Below, piece by piece: positions 26,529 through 36,368 of a stretch of DNA of 64,000 bases (positions are counted from its first letter, which is position 1; each line of letters begins with the position of its first letter). The notes beneath the pieces are model-generated. The model did not search any database, had not been told where the DNA came from, and saw nothing but the letters and a program-made list of their open reading frames with translations. Both the position numbers and the translations under genes were made by a program. Source of the stretch: Streptomyces sp. NRRL S-37 (GTDB taxonomy: Bacteria > Actinomycetota > Actinomycetes > Streptomycetales > Streptomycetaceae); assembly GCF_000721605.1 (NCBI RefSeq), contig NZ_JOIZ01000022.1:1-64000 (forward strand), given 5' to 3'.

Positions 26529-26827
26529 CAATCGGGGTCCTCGGTCGGTTCCTCGGTCGGTCCGCGGGCGTGCACCGTCGTGTCCGCGCGGCCCTCGGGC
26601 GGTTCCACGGGAATGCCGGACTCGGTTTTCGGGGTCGCTTTCGAACGAGGCCGACAACTGCGCACAACTCGCGGTCACTATATGAGAGTTCGTGTTCGAC
26701 TTGGGAAGATTCCGCTTCCGTTTTCGCTCATCGCCCGCCTCGGGCATATGCCGGGACTTCCCGTGGCGCCGCGGGACATGCGGGCGCCGTCTCCTGCGCC
26801 CGGTCTCCGCGGAGGCATCCTGAGGGC
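26529..26827. other. Divergent promoter region of the conservon and FAD oxidoreductase
   Basis: About 300 bases between divergent genes, with the lowest GC in this part of the window around 26640-26730. A minus-strand TATAGT (26679-26684) is the best -10 candidate for cvnA, without a clear -35. GAGGG precedes the start of the plus-strand gene. Confidence 0.4.
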
Positions 26828-29722
26828 ATGACGGATCACCGGGAACTGCCGGCAGCGCTGCGGGCGGCCGTGCGCGGCGAGGTCGACTTCACCGCGACCG
26901 CACGGGCGCTGACCACGATGGACGCCTCCAACTACCGCCGGGTGCCGCTCGGTGTGGTGGCCCCACGGGACGCGGACGACGTGGCGGCGGCGCTGTCGGT
27001 GTGCCGGACGTACGGCGTCCCCGTGGTGCCGCGCGGCGGCGGTACGTCGATCGCGGGGCAGGCGACCGGCACCGGTGTGGTGCTCGACTTCACACGGCAC
27101 ATGAACCGTCTGCTGTCCCTCGATCCCCAGGCACGTACAGCGGTCGTCCAGCCCGGTCTCGTCCTCGACCGTCTCCAGGAGGCCGCCGCCCCGCACGGCC
27201 TGCGCTTCGGCCCGGACCCCTCCACCCACAGCCGCTGCACCCTCGGCGGCATGATCGGCAACAACTCCTGCGGCTCCCACTCGGTGGCCTGGGGCACGAC
27301 GGCCGACAGCGTGCGCGAGCTGTCCGTCGTCACCCCGCGCGGGGACCGGTTGCGGCCGGGACGGGGCTGGGCGGGCGCCCCGGCGGGACTGCGGGACCTG
27401 GTGGACGGCGAACTGGCCCGCCTGCGCACGGCTTTCCCCGACCTCCCCCGCCGTATCTCCGGATACGCCGTGGACGCCCTGCTGCCCGAGCGGGGCGCGG
27501 ACGTCGCCCGCTCCTTCTGCGGCTCGGAGGGCACCCTGGGCGTGCTCACGGAGGCGGTCGTGGATCTCGTACGGGCACCCCGCGCGCGTGCGCTCGCCGT
27601 GCTGGCGTACGCGGACGAGAGCGGGGCCGCGGAGGCGGCGGCGGGGCTGCTGGAGCACGGCCCGCTGACCGTGGAGGGCATGGCGGCGGACCTCGTGCCG
27701 TCCGCCGCGGACCTCCCGCGCGGGGGCGCCTGGCTGTTCGTGGAGACCGGCGGGGACACGGAGGCGGAGGCACGCGCGCGTGCGGAGACGATCGTCCGCG
27801 CGGCGGACGCCGGGGACGCCCTGGTGGTCACCGACCCGGCACGGCAGCGCGCGCTGTGGCGCATCCGGGAGGACGCGAGCGGTACGGCGACGCGCATGCC
27901 TGGGGGCACCTCCCGGACGAAGTCTGGGGGAGGCACGGAGGCCTGGCCCGGCTGGGAGGACTGCGCGGTGCCGCCCGCCCGGCTCGGCGCGTACCTGCGC
28001 GACTTCCGGGCCCTCATGGCGGACCACGGGCTGCGCGGCACCCCGTACGGGCACTTCGGGGACGGCTGCATCCACGTCCGCATCGACTTCGACCTGCTGA
28101 CCGGGCCGGGCGTCGCCCGCTTCCGGCGCTTCTCGGAGGACCTGGCCGGCCTGGTCGTGGCGCACGGCGGCTCCCTCTCCGGGGAGCACGGGGACGGACA
28201 GGCGCGGGCCGAGCTGCTGCCGCGCATGTACGGCGCGGAGACGGTCGCCCTCTTCGAACGCGTGAAGGCCGTCTGGGACCCGGACGACCTGCTCAACCCC
28301 GGCATGCTGGTCCGCCCGGCGCCCCTGGACACGAACCTCCGCTTCTCCGTCCTCCCGCGCGAACCGGTCGACGTCGCCTTCGGCTACCCCGCCGACGGCG
28401 GCGACTTCTCGGCGGCGGTACGGCGCTGCGTGGGCGTCGCCAAGTGCCGTACGACGTCCGTGTCGGGGCCGGCGGTGATGTGCCCGTCGTTCCGCGCGAC
28501 GGGCGAGGAACAGCACTCCACGCGCGGGCGCGCCCGCCTGCTGCACGAGATGCTCGCGGGCGAGCTGGTGACCGACGGCTGGCGCTCCACGGAGGTACGG
28601 GACGCCCTGGACCTGTGCCTGTCCTGCAAGGGCTGCCGCTCGGACTGTCCGGTCGGGGTCGACATGGCCACGTACAAGGCGGAGTTCCTGCACCACCATT
28701 ACGCGGGCCGTCGCCGCCCGGCCGCGCACTACGCGATGGGGTGGCTGCCGGTGTGGCTGGGCTGGGTGGCGCGGACGAGGTCGGCGGGGGCGGCGAACGC
28801 CCTCGCCTCGGTGGGGCCGCTCGCGGACGCGGCGAAACGGCTGGGCGGGATCGCGCGGGAGCGGGACATCCCCAAGGTGGCGGAGGAGACGTTCACGCGC
28901 TGGTGGCACAAACGCGGAAGCTCGCCCTCCGGCGAGGGCGAGCTGGTGGTCCTCTGGCCGGACACCTTCACCGAGCACCTGTCGCCGTCGGTGGGCCGGG
29001 CTGCCGTACGGGTCCTGGAAGCGGCGGGCCTGCGGGTGGCGCTGCCCCCCACCCTGCGGCCGGGGAGCCGCCCGGTCGGCGACGCCCGCACCCGCTCGGC
29101 CCTCTCCCTGCTGACGGCCCGCAGGGGCCGGGTCTGCTGCGGCCTGACGTACATCTCCACGGGCCAGCTCGACCGTGCCCGTACGGTCCTGCGCCGAACG
29201 CTGGATCTCCTGGAACCGGTCCTGGCCACGGACGCCCCCCTGGTCGTCCTGGAACCGAGCTGCGCGGCGGCCCTGCGCACGGACGCCCCGGAACTCTTCC
29301 ACGACGACCCCCGCGCGGCCCGGCTCGCCGCACGGGTGCTGACCTTCGCGGAGGCCCTGGAGCGGCACGCCCCGGACTGGACCCCACCGGCGCTGAACCG
29401 CCCGGTCACCGGCCAGACCCACTGCCACCAGCACGCGGTACTGGGCGAGGAGCCGGATCGCCGGCTGCGTGAGGCGGCCGGCCTCACCGGCGACCTGGCC
29501 GGCGGCTGCTGCGGCCTGGCCGGGAACTTCGGCTTCGAGAAGAGCCACTACGAGGTCTCGGCCGCCTGCGCCGAGGACCAGCTCCTCCCGTCGGTGCGCC
29601 AGGCCCCGGACGAGGCGGTCGTCCTGGCCGACGGCTTCTCCTGCCGGACGCAGCTCGAGCACCTGGCGGGCGTACGGGGACGGCACCTGGCGGAGGTGCT
29701 GGCGGGTGCTCTGGAGAAATAG
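26828..29722 (+). CDS. FAD-binding and Fe-S oxidoreductase (D-2-hydroxyacid dehydrogenase type)
   Basis: A 964-residue fusion of a GlcD/Dld-like flavin domain and a GlcF-like iron-sulfur domain. The PCMH FAD-binding part has VPRGGGTSIAGQATG near residue 64 and GGMIGNNSCGSHS near 140, with ASGEHGDGQAR-like SLSGEHGDGQAR near 450 in the cap/C-terminal part. The C-terminal half has a cluster motif CLSCKGCRSDCP near 598 and two CCG segments (VCCGLTYIS, GGCCGLAGNFG). It likely oxidises a D-2-hydroxy acid such as lactate, glycolate or hydroxyglutarate and passes electrons to the respiratory chain. Start ATG 26828. Confidence 0.88.
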   Translation: MTDHRELPAALRAAVRGEVDFTATARALTTMDASNYRRVPLGVVAPRDADDVAAALSVCRTYGVPVVPRGGGTSIAGQATGTGVVLDFTRHMNRLLSLDPQARTAVVQPGLVLDRLQEAAAPHGLRFGPDPSTHSRCTLGGMIGNNSCGSHSVAWGTTADSVRELSVVTPRGDRLRPGRGWAGAPAGLRDLVDGELARLRTAFPDLPRRISGYAVDALLPERGADVARSFCGSEGTLGVLTEAVVDLVRAPRARALAVLAYADESGAAEAAAGLLEHGPLTVEGMAADLVPSAADLPRGGAWLFVETGGDTEAEARARAETIVRAADAGDALVVTDPARQRALWRIREDASGTATRMPGGTSRTKSGGGTEAWPGWEDCAVPPARLGAYLRDFRALMADHGLRGTPYGHFGDGCIHVRIDFDLLTGPGVARFRRFSEDLAGLVVAHGGSLSGEHGDGQARAELLPRMYGAETVALFERVKAVWDPDDLLNPGMLVRPAPLDTNLRFSVLPREPVDVAFGYPADGGDFSAAVRRCVGVAKCRTTSVSGPAVMCPSFRATGEEQHSTRGRARLLHEMLAGELVTDGWRSTEVRDALDLCLSCKGCRSDCPVGVDMATYKAEFLHHHYAGRRRPAAHYAMGWLPVWLGWVARTRSAGAANALASVGPLADAAKRLGGIARERDIPKVAEETFTRWWHKRGSSPSGEGELVVLWPDTFTEHLSPSVGRAAVRVLEAAGLRVALPPTLRPGSRPVGDARTRSALSLLTARRGRVCCGLTYISTGQLDRARTVLRRTLDLLEPVLATDAPLVVLEPSCAAALRTDAPELFHDDPRAARLAARVLTFAEALERHAPDWTPPALNRPVTGQTHCHQHAVLGEEPDRRLREAAGLTGDLAGGCCGLAGNFGFEKSHYEVSAACAEDQLLPSVRQAPDEAVVLADGFSCRTQLEHLAGVRGRHLAEVLAGALEK

Positions 29723-29835
29723 GTGAGCAGTCGCCGCCTTGGTGTCCTCGACGCGCTCAATTGAGCCGCTCCAGACCTCCGCCGCGAAGCGGCCCGAGAC
29801 GTAAGGGCCCGCGCGCACGGGTCCGTCGGTCGGGC
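29723..29835. other. Convergent intergenic gap, no gene seen
   Basis: A 113-base gap between convergent genes. A minus-strand open stretch reads GPYVSGRFAAEVWSGS, which looks protein-like but has no start, stop context or match I recognise. Confidence 0.3.
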
Positions 29836-30327
29836 TCAGGGAGTCGTCTCGCCCCGTACCAGCGGTCCGCACACCGGCTGGACGCCCTCCGGGAGGTCGT
29901 CCGGGCGGCACCAGCGGGCCTCCAGGATCTCGAAGGGGTCGAGGCGCAGTTCGCCGCCGAGCAGGCGGGCCTCGTAGGCCACCTCCATACGCGTACGGAA
30001 GCCGCTGTTCAGCATGACCAGGCGGCCCACCTCCACGTCGAGGTCCGTCTCCTCCTTGACCTCGCGCACCACCGTCGCCCGGAAGTCCTCGCCCTTGCGG
30101 GCGAAGCCGCTCGGCAGGCCCCACTGGCGGCCCGGCGGCCACATCCGGTGCCGCAGCAGCAGCACCCGCCCCTCGTCGTCACGCACCACACCGGTCACGC
30201 CCACCACGTATGTGGTGTGCAGCAGCCACATGATGCGGCTCTGCACGGGGCGCAGGAGCCGCCAGATACGGGCGATGAGTCGGTGCACGGGACCTCGGAC
30301 GGTGTGGGAGCGGACGCGGGTGATCAC
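29836..30327 (-). CDS. Nudix hydrolase
   Basis: A 163-residue Nudix protein. The catalytic box starts at Gly74 (GFARKGEDFRATVV) and continues REVKEETDL (88-96), so Glu80, Arg88, Glu89, Glu92 and Glu93 are present; the final Gly of the box is Asp95. A basic amphipathic N-terminus of 40 residues (RLIARIWRLLRPVQSR) may bind membrane. It probably hydrolyses a nucleoside diphosphate derivative; substrate unknown. Confidence 0.85.
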   Translation of the reverse strand: MITRVRSHTVRGPVHRLIARIWRLLRPVQSRIMWLLHTTYVVGVTGVVRDDEGRVLLLRHRMWPPGRQWGLPSGFARKGEDFRATVVREVKEETDLDVEVGRLVMLNSGFRTRMEVAYEARLLGGELRLDPFEILEARWCRPDDLPEGVQPVCGPLVRGETTP

Positions 30328-30426
30328 CGGTGGGAACGGTACCCGCTGGGTCCAGGTGATGAACGGAGTTGACCTGAGCGGGACGGGGACCGCATGGTCA
30401 GGTATATAAGTGCTTCACGGTACTGA

Positions 30427-30450
30427 CTCGGTCCAATACTCTGGACCGAG
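30427..30450 (+). promoter_or_regulatory. Palindromic operator upstream of the EamA transporter
   Basis: A perfect 9-bp inverted repeat, CTCGGTCCA-ATACTC-TGGACCGAG. The spacer and right arm contain TACTCT, which fits a -10 hexamer. The site lies 64 bases before the chosen GTG start. The form suits a dimeric repressor, possibly of the GntR/MocR superfamily; the regulator gene is not in the window. Confidence 0.65.
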
Positions 30451-30513
30451 CGGTTCATCAGGATGCACACTCGGTACAGGCAAGTGTCCGCTCCGACGTC
30501 CCTGGAAGGCCCC

Positions 30514-31464
30514 GTGACCACCCCCAGCGCCACCACCCCGTCCACCACAGCAGGGACGGGGCAGCACGGCCACGCGCCCGCCCCGGCCGGCGCCCCGCGC
30601 GGACGGGGTTCCCTCGGGCCGGTCGGGCTGGTCCTCGCCGGCGGGATCTCCGTGCAGTTCGGCGGGGCGCTGGCGGTGACGCTGATGCCGCGGGCCGGCG
30701 CGCTCGGGGTCGTGACGCTGCGGCTGCTGGTGGCGGCGCTCGTGCTGATGGTGCTGTGCCGGCCGAGGCTGCGCGGACACGCGCGCGCCGACTGGGGCAC
30801 GGTGATCGCCTTCGGCGTCGCCATGGCGGCGATGAACGGGCTGTTCTACCAGTCCGTCGCCCGCATCCCGCTCGGCCCGGCGGTCACGCTGGAGGTCCTC
30901 GGCCCGCTCACGCTGTCCGTGCTGGCCTCCCGGCGGGCGGTCAACCTCGTGTGGGCCGCCCTGGCCCTCGCCGGGGTGTTCCTCCTGGGCGGCGGCGGCT
31001 TCAGCGGTCTCGACCCGCTGGGTGTGGTCTTCGCACTGGGCGCCGGCGCCATGTGGGCGGCGTACATCGTCTTCAGTGCGCGTACGGGGCGCCGCTTCCC
31101 GCAGGCGGACGGTCTCGCCCTCGCCATGGCCGTGGCGGCGGTCCTCTTCCTGCCGCTGGGCGTCGTCGAGTCCGGTACGAAGCTCCTCGACCCGACGGTC
31201 CTCGGCCTGGGCGCGGCGGTCGCGGTGCTGTCCTCCGTCCTCCCGTACACCCTCGAACTCCTCGCCCTGCGCCGCCTGCCCGCCTCCACCTTCGCGATCC
31301 TGATGAGCCTGGAACCGGCCCTCGCCGCCACCGCCGGCTTCCTCGTCCTCGACCAGGCCCTCTCCGCCACCGGGGCCGCCGCCATCGCCCTGGTCATCGC
31401 GGCGAGCATGGGCGCGGTGCGGACACAGGTGGGGCGGGGGAAGGCCGACGGCGCCGGACTGTGA
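30514..31464 (+). CDS. EamA/DMT-family exporter (RhtA-like)
   Basis: A 316-residue protein with ten hydrophobic segments in two EamA repeats: GPVGLVLAGGISVQFGGALA at the first helix, PLGPAVTLEVLGPL after repeat one, and PASTFAILMSLEPALAATAG late in repeat two. These are typical of RhtA-like amino-acid and metabolite exporters. GTG 30514 is preceded by GGAAGG; ATG 30463 in frame is an alternative that would bring the start to 12 bases from the operator. Probably controlled through the palindrome at 30427-30450. Confidence 0.82.
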   Translation: MTTPSATTPSTTAGTGQHGHAPAPAGAPRGRGSLGPVGLVLAGGISVQFGGALAVTLMPRAGALGVVTLRLLVAALVLMVLCRPRLRGHARADWGTVIAFGVAMAAMNGLFYQSVARIPLGPAVTLEVLGPLTLSVLASRRAVNLVWAALALAGVFLLGGGGFSGLDPLGVVFALGAGAMWAAYIVFSARTGRRFPQADGLALAMAVAAVLFLPLGVVESGTKLLDPTVLGLGAAVAVLSSVLPYTLELLALRRLPASTFAILMSLEPALAATAGFLVLDQALSATGAAAIALVIAASMGAVRTQVGRGKADGAGL

Positions 31465-31475
31465 TCCGGCGCGCT

Positions 31476-31781
31476 CTACAGCCGTACCGAAAGGTTTCCC
31501 ACCGTGGCCGTTATGGTCAGCTCGCCGCCGATCGCGTGCAGGTACGCCGCCATCGTCGAGGTGTCCAGGCGAGCGGTCCCCCGCTCGATCTGACTGACCC
31601 GGCCCTGAGTGACGCCCATCGCCTTGGCGACCTGAACCTGGGTGAAGCCTTGGGCCTTGCGGAGCGTGGCCAGCTCGTGCCCGCGCTCCGCATCGATCAT
31701 CTCCGCCTTGATGGCATCGATGCGTTCGCGCTTCTCGGGGGTGATGTCGGCCGTCAGGTCGTCCATGGAACCAAGGTTCAT
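31476..31781 (-). CDS. XRE-family antitoxin (HigA-like)
   Basis: A 101-residue protein with a helix-turn-helix (GFTQVQVAKAMGVTQGRVSQ, about 45-64) in the middle and a C-terminal strand region LTITATVGNLSV. Its ATG overlaps the toxin stop codon (TGATG), so translation is coupled. Toxin-first gene order is that of HigBA systems. It would neutralise the toxin and repress the promoter at 32185-32213. Confidence 0.85.
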   Translation of the reverse strand: MNLGSMDDLTADITPEKRERIDAIKAEMIDAERGHELATLRKAQGFTQVQVAKAMGVTQGRVSQIERGTARLDTSTMAAYLHAIGGELTITATVGNLSVRL

Positions 31782-32176
31782 CAGTCCTGCCCTTTCCTCT
31801 TCTCCTGTTCCAGCGCCTCAAGGTATGCCGTGAACTTGTCGTCGGCCTCTTTGATCGCCCTGGGGTACCAGGCGGCCCACTGGCGCCCGGCGGCCTTGTT
31901 GCCCGCGACCAGGAAGATGGCCCGCCGCTCGGGGTCGAGGACGAACAGCATGCGGATGCTCACCGTCCCGCCGTTGCGGGGACGTAACTCCCGCATGTTC
32001 CGGTAGCGGCTTTTCTCGATCGCCCCGACCGTTGGCCGCCGAAGCGCGGGGCCCACTTCCTGGAGCCGTTCCAGAGCGGCTATCACGTGAAGGTGGCTTT
32101 CCGGGTCCTCCTTGGCGAGCGTCTTGATCCAGTCCAGTACGTCTTCGAAGAAGCGCAGCTCATAGGGTTCGGCCAC
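31781..32176 (-). CDS. RelE/HigB-type (Gp49-like) toxin
   Basis: A 131-residue protein of the phage Gp49/HigB family: ELRFFEDVLDWIKTL, ALERLQEVGPALRRPTVG, MRELRPRNGGTVSIRMLFVL and AIFLVAGNKAAGRQW. This is the core of mRNA interferase-like toxins, with Arg and Lys positions of the family present. It starts at GTG 32176. The predicted transcription start lies only about two bases upstream, so the mRNA is probably leaderless. Pairs with the HigA-like protein. Confidence 0.83.
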   Translation of the reverse strand: MAEPYELRFFEDVLDWIKTLAKEDPESHLHVIAALERLQEVGPALRRPTVGAIEKSRYRNMRELRPRNGGTVSIRMLFVLDPERRAIFLVAGNKAAGRQWAAWYPRAIKEADDKFTAYLEALEQEKRKGQD

Positions 32177-32184
32177 ACCTGAAG

Positions 32185-32213
32185 AAATTAGCGCAGGCTA
32201 ATATTTTGAGCAA
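32185..32213 (-). promoter_or_regulatory. Promoter and operator of the toxin-antitoxin operon
   Basis: On the minus strand TTGCTC (32208-32213) is followed after 17 bases by TAATTT (32185-32190). The palindrome ATTAGC-GCAG-GCTAAT (32187-32202) lies between and overlaps the -10. That is the expected position for autorepression by the antitoxin. Confidence 0.65.
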
Positions 32214-32292
32214 GTGGGCGAGTTGCTGCCCCGGTTGGTAAAAGCGAGCAAGCACGCTTGATTGTTTTATTCGCCCCTGCCATGCTCCCCTC

Positions 32293-33087
32293 ATGGCCGA
32301 CCCGACGCGTGTCATCGACGATCTGCGTGCCGAGAGCGACGACCTCGACCGGCTGGTGGCCGGGGCGGGTGCGGAGCAGTGGGGGCGGGAGACGCCCGCC
32401 GCGGGCTGGACCGTGGCCCACCAGATCGCCCACCTCGCCTGGACCGACCGCTCCGCGCTGCTCGCCGTCACCGACCCGGACGGATTCCGGGCGCTGGTGG
32501 AGAAGGCCCTCACCGCCCCGCACACCTTCGTGGACGAGGGCGCCGAGGAGTACGCCCGGTCCGCGCCCGCCGACCTGCTCGCGCGGTGGCGCGAGGGACG
32601 CGCGGCGCTGGAGAAGGCGCTGCGGGAGGCGCCGGCCGGGGCGCGGTTCCCCTGGTACGGGCCGCCCATGTCCGCCGCCTCCATGGCCACCGCCCGCCTC
32701 ATGGAGACCTGGGCCCACGGTCTGGACGTGGCGGACGCGATCGGTGTGATGCGGCCACCCACCGACCGGCTCCGGCATGTGGCCCGGCTCGGGGTGCGGA
32801 CCCGGGACTTCGCCTACGCGACGCACGGACTCACCCCGCCGGCCGACCCCTTCCGGGTCGAGCTCACCGGGCCGGGGGGCGAGGTGTGGGCGTACGGTCC
32901 CGAGGACGCGGCCCAGCGGGTCACCGGCCCCGCGCTCGACTTCTGCCTCCTCGTCACCCAGCGCGCCCACCGCGCGGACCTCGCCCTCACCGCCGACGGC
33001 CCCGACGCCGACCGCTGGCTGGACATCGCCCAGGCCTTCGCCGGGCCGCCGGGAGCCGGACGCCCGCCGAAGGAGGGCACCCGGTGA
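32293..33087 (+). CDS. TIGR03084-family DinB-fold metal-binding protein
   Basis: A 264-residue protein of the maleylpyruvate isomerase/DinB four-helix fold: [32 protein letters not shown] (metal His), [17 protein letters not shown] (second His) and a C-terminal [16 protein letters not shown] domain. It matches TIGR03084, a family of unknown function that often accompanies AtuA-like genes, as here. Its TGA overlaps the next GTG by 4 bases. First gene of the acyl-CoA operon. Confidence 0.85.
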   Translation: MADPTRVIDDLRAESDDLDRLVAGAGAEQWGRETPAAGWTVAHQIAHLAWTDRSALLAVTDPDGFRALVEKALTAPHTFVDEGAEEYARSAPADLLARWREGRAALEKALREAPAGARFPWYGPPMSAASMATARLMETWAHGLDVADAIGVMRPPTDRLRHVARLGVRTRDFAYATHGLTPPADPFRVELTGPGGEVWAYGPEDAAQRVTGPALDFCLLVTQRAHRADLALTADGPDADRWLDIAQAFAGPPGAGRPPKEGTR

Positions 33088-34766
33088 CCCTGCGCATCGG
33101 GAACTTCTCCGGCTTCTACGGCGACCGCTTCGACGCCCCGCGCGAGATGCTCACCGGCGGCGAGGTCGACGTCCTCACCGGCGACTACCTCGCCGAGCTG
33201 ACCATGCTCATCCTCGCCCGCGACCGGCTGAAGGACCCCTCCGCCGGGTACGCCCGCACCTTCCTGCGGCAACTGGAGGAGACCCTCGGGCTCGCCCACG
33301 AGCGGGGCGTGAAGATCGTCGCCAACGCGGGCGGACTCAACCCCGCCGGACTCGCCGACGCCGTACGCGCCCTCGCCGGCCGGCTCGGCCTCCCCGTACG
33401 GGTCGCCCACGTCGAGGGCGACGACCTCACCGCGCGGTACCCCGGCAGCCTCGCCGCCCACGCCTACCTCGGCGGATTCGGGATCGCCGAGTGCCTGCGC
33501 GCGGGCGCCGACGTGGTCGTCACCGGGCGGGTCACCGACGCGGCCCTGGTCACCGGGCCCGCCGTCGCGCACTTCGGCTGGAAGCCGACGGAGTACGACC
33601 GGCTGGCGGGGGCGGTCGTCGTCGGGCATGTGCTGGAGTGCGGGACGCAGGCGACCGGCGGGAACTACGCCTTCTTCGGCGAGCGCCGCCCCGGCGACCT
33701 CCGGCGGCCCGGATTCCCGCTCGCCGAGATCCACGCCGACGGCAGCGGCGTCATCACCAAGCACCCCGGAACCGGCGGCTTCGTCGACGTCGGCACCGTC
33801 ACCGCGCAACTGCTGTACGAGACCGGCGCGGCCCGGTACGCCGGGCCGGACGTCACCGCACGCCTCGACACCGTGCGGTTACGGCAGGAGGGGCCCGACC
33901 GGGTGCGCGTCGAAGGCATCCGGGGGGAGGCCCCGCCGCCCACGCTCAAGGTCGGGCGCAACCGGCTCGGCGGCTTCCGCAACGAGGTCGTGTTCGTGCT
34001 CACCGGGCTCGACATCGAGGCCAAGGCCCGCCTCGTGAAGGAGCAGATGGGTGACGCGCTCGCCGAGTCGCCGCCCGCCGAGGCGCGCTGGGAGCTGGTC
34101 CGCACCGACCGGGCCGACGCCGGCACCGAGGAGACCGCCAGCGCGCTGCTGCGGCTCGTCGTACGGGATCCCGACCAGGAGAAGGCCGGACGGGTGCTGA
34201 GCGGGGCCGCCATCGAGCTGGCACTGGCCAGCTACCCCGGATTCCATGTGATGGCACCACCGGGCAAGGGCTCCCCCTATGGCGTCTTCGAGGAGGTGTA
34301 CGTCCCCCAGGGGGACGTCGACCATGTGGCCGTCCTCCATGACGGACGCCGGATCGCCGTGGACGCGCCCCATGACACTGCCGTACTCGACGACGTACCA
34401 GAACCCGCGCTTCCCGAGCTGCTGCCCGCGGGACCCATCACCAGAGCCCCCCTCGGCCTCCTCGCAGGCGCCCGCAGCGGCGACAAGGGCGGGAACGCCA
34501 ACGTCGGCGTCTGGGTCCGCTCCGACGACGCCTGGCGGTGGCTCGCGCACGAGCTGACCGTCGAGCGGTTCCGGGAGCTGATCCCCGAGGCCCGCGACCT
34601 GCCGGTCACCCGGCACATACTGCCCCACCTGCGCGCCCTGAACTTCCTCGTCGAGGGCATCCTCGGCGAGGGCGTCGCCGCGCAGGCCCGCTTCGACCCG
34701 CAGGCCAAGGCGCTCGGCGAATGGCTGCGCTCCCGGCACCTCGACATCCCGGAGGCCCTCCTGTGA
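33084..34766 (+). CDS. AtuA-like (DUF1446) protein
   Basis: A 560-residue protein. The N-terminal DUF1446 domain reads [42 protein letters not shown] and [14 protein letters not shown]-terminal AtuA-associated domain begins at [20 protein letters not shown]. AtuA is encoded in the acyclic terpene utilisation cluster of Pseudomonas, where its reaction is undefined. Here it lies between TIGR03084 and a biotin-dependent carboxylase, a gene order that suggests branched or isoprenoid acyl-CoA degradation. GTG start overlaps the upstream stop. Confidence 0.85.
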   Translation: MTLRIGNFSGFYGDRFDAPREMLTGGEVDVLTGDYLAELTMLILARDRLKDPSAGYARTFLRQLEETLGLAHERGVKIVANAGGLNPAGLADAVRALAGRLGLPVRVAHVEGDDLTARYPGSLAAHAYLGGFGIAECLRAGADVVVTGRVTDAALVTGPAVAHFGWKPTEYDRLAGAVVVGHVLECGTQATGGNYAFFGERRPGDLRRPGFPLAEIHADGSGVITKHPGTGGFVDVGTVTAQLLYETGAARYAGPDVTARLDTVRLRQEGPDRVRVEGIRGEAPPPTLKVGRNRLGGFRNEVVFVLTGLDIEAKARLVKEQMGDALAESPPAEARWELVRTDRADAGTEETASALLRLVVRDPDQEKAGRVLSGAAIELALASYPGFHVMAPPGKGSPYGVFEEVYVPQGDVDHVAVLHDGRRIAVDAPHDTAVLDDVPEPALPELLPAGPITRAPLGLLAGARSGDKGGNANVGVWVRSDDAWRWLAHELTVERFRELIPEARDLPVTRHILPHLRALNFLVEGILGEGVAAQARFDPQAKALGEWLRSRHLDIPEALL

Positions 34767-36361
34767 CGGTCCTCGCATCCGCCCTGGACACGGCCGACCC
34801 GGAGTACCGCGCGCACCGCGACGCCATGCTCGCCAAGCTCGCCGAACTCGACGCCGAACACGCCAAGGCCCTCGCGGGCGGCGGCGACAAGTACGTCGAA
34901 CGGCACCGGAAGCGCGGCAAGCTGCTCGCCCGCGAGCGCGTCGAGCTGCTCCTCGACCCCGACACGCCCTTCCTGGAGCTGTCCCCACTGGCGGGCTGGG
35001 GGAGCGAGTACACCGTCGGCGCCTCGCTCGTCACCGGTATCGGTGTCGTCGAGGGCGTGGAGTGCCTGATCACCGCCAACGACCCGACCGTGCGCGGCGG
35101 CGCCAGCAACCCCTGGAGCCTGAGGAAGGCCCTGCGCGCCGACGACATCGCGCTCGCCAACCGGCTGCCCGTGATCAGCCTCGTCGAGTCCGGCGGCGCC
35201 GACCTGCCCTCCCAGAAGGAGATCTTCATCCCCGGCGGCGCGATCTTCCGGGACCTCACCCGGCTCTCGGCGGCCGGCATCCCCACGATCGCCGTCGTCT
35301 TCGGCAACTCCACCGCCGGAGGCGCGTACATCCCCGGCATGTCCGACCACGTGATCATGGTCAAGGAGCGGGCGAAGGTGTTCCTCGGCGGGCCGCCGCT
35401 GGTGAAGATGGCCACCGGGGAGGAGAGCGACGACGAATCCCTGGGCGGCGCCGAGATGCACGCGCGCGTGTCGGGCCTCGCCGACCACTTCGCCGTCGAC
35501 GAACCCGACGCGCTCCGCCAGGCCCGCCGGGTCGTCGCCCGCCTCAACCACCGCAAGGCGTACGGCGACCCGGGACCGGCCGCCCCGCCCGAGTACGACG
35601 AGGACGAACTCCTCGGCATCGTCCCGGGCGACCTCAAGATCCCCTTCGACCCGCGCGAGGTCATCGCGCGGATCGTCGACTCCTCCGACTTCGACGAGTT
35701 CAAACCCCTCTACGGCGCCGGCCTCACCACCGGCTGGGCGGCTCTCCACGGTTACCCCGTCGGCATCCTCGCCAACGCCCGGGGGGTCCTGTTCAGCGAG
35801 GAGTCCCAGAAGGCCGCCCAGTTCATCCAGCTCGCCAACCAGCGCGACATCCCCCTGCTCTTCCTGCACAACACCACCGGCTACATGGTCGGCAGGGAAT
35901 ACGAACAGGGCGGCATCATCAAGCACGGCGCCATGATGATCAACGCGGTCGCCAACTCCCGCGTCCCCCACCTGTCCGTCCTCATGGGCGCCTCCTACGG
36001 CGCCGGCCACTACGGCATGTGCGGCCGCGCCTACGACCCCCGCTTCCTCTTCTCCTGGCCCAGCGCCAAGTCCGCCGTCATGGGCCCGCAGCAGCTCGCC
36101 GGCGTGCTGTCCATCGTCGCCCGGCAGTCGGCGGCGGCGAAGGGACGGCCGTACGACGACGAGGCGGACGCGGCGCTGCGCGCCATGGTGGAGCGGCAGA
36201 TCGAGTCCGAGTCCCTGCCGATGTTCCTGTCGGGGCGGCTGTACGACGACGGCGTCATCGACCCGCGCGACACCCGCACCGTCCTCGGCCTGTGCCTGTC
36301 GGCCGTCCACACCGCGCCCTACGAGGGCGCGCGCGGCGGCTTCGGCGTCTTCCGGATGTGA
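34763..36361 (+). CDS. Acyl-CoA carboxylase beta (carboxyltransferase) subunit
   Basis: A 532-residue carboxyltransferase of the methylcrotonyl-/geranyl-CoA carboxylase type. RHRKRGKLLARERVELLLDP opens the N-domain. LVESGGADLPSQKEIFIPGG and FGNSTAGGAYIPGMSD are oxyanion-hole regions. NTTGYMVGREYEQGGIIKHG and SYGAGHYGMCGRAYDPRFLF lie in the C-domain. The GxGADLPxQ form distinguishes it from acetyl/propionyl-CoA enzymes. It carboxylates an alpha,beta-unsaturated or branched acyl-CoA. GTG start overlaps the AtuA-like stop (GTGA). Confidence 0.88.
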   Translation: MTVLASALDTADPEYRAHRDAMLAKLAELDAEHAKALAGGGDKYVERHRKRGKLLARERVELLLDPDTPFLELSPLAGWGSEYTVGASLVTGIGVVEGVECLITANDPTVRGGASNPWSLRKALRADDIALANRLPVISLVESGGADLPSQKEIFIPGGAIFRDLTRLSAAGIPTIAVVFGNSTAGGAYIPGMSDHVIMVKERAKVFLGGPPLVKMATGEESDDESLGGAEMHARVSGLADHFAVDEPDALRQARRVVARLNHRKAYGDPGPAAPPEYDEDELLGIVPGDLKIPFDPREVIARIVDSSDFDEFKPLYGAGLTTGWAALHGYPVGILANARGVLFSEESQKAAQFIQLANQRDIPLLFLHNTTGYMVGREYEQGGIIKHGAMMINAVANSRVPHLSVLMGASYGAGHYGMCGRAYDPRFLFSWPSAKSAVMGPQQLAGVLSIVARQSAAAKGRPYDDEADAALRAMVERQIESESLPMFLSGRLYDDGVIDPRDTRTVLGLCLSAVHTAPYEGARGGFGVFRM

Positions 36362-36368
36362 GGGACCG

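Noticed and set aside
27001..29472. 823-codon plus-strand ORF inside the FAD oxidoreductase gene
   Set aside because: Out-of-frame shadow; the oxidoreductase frame has clear family motifs throughout.
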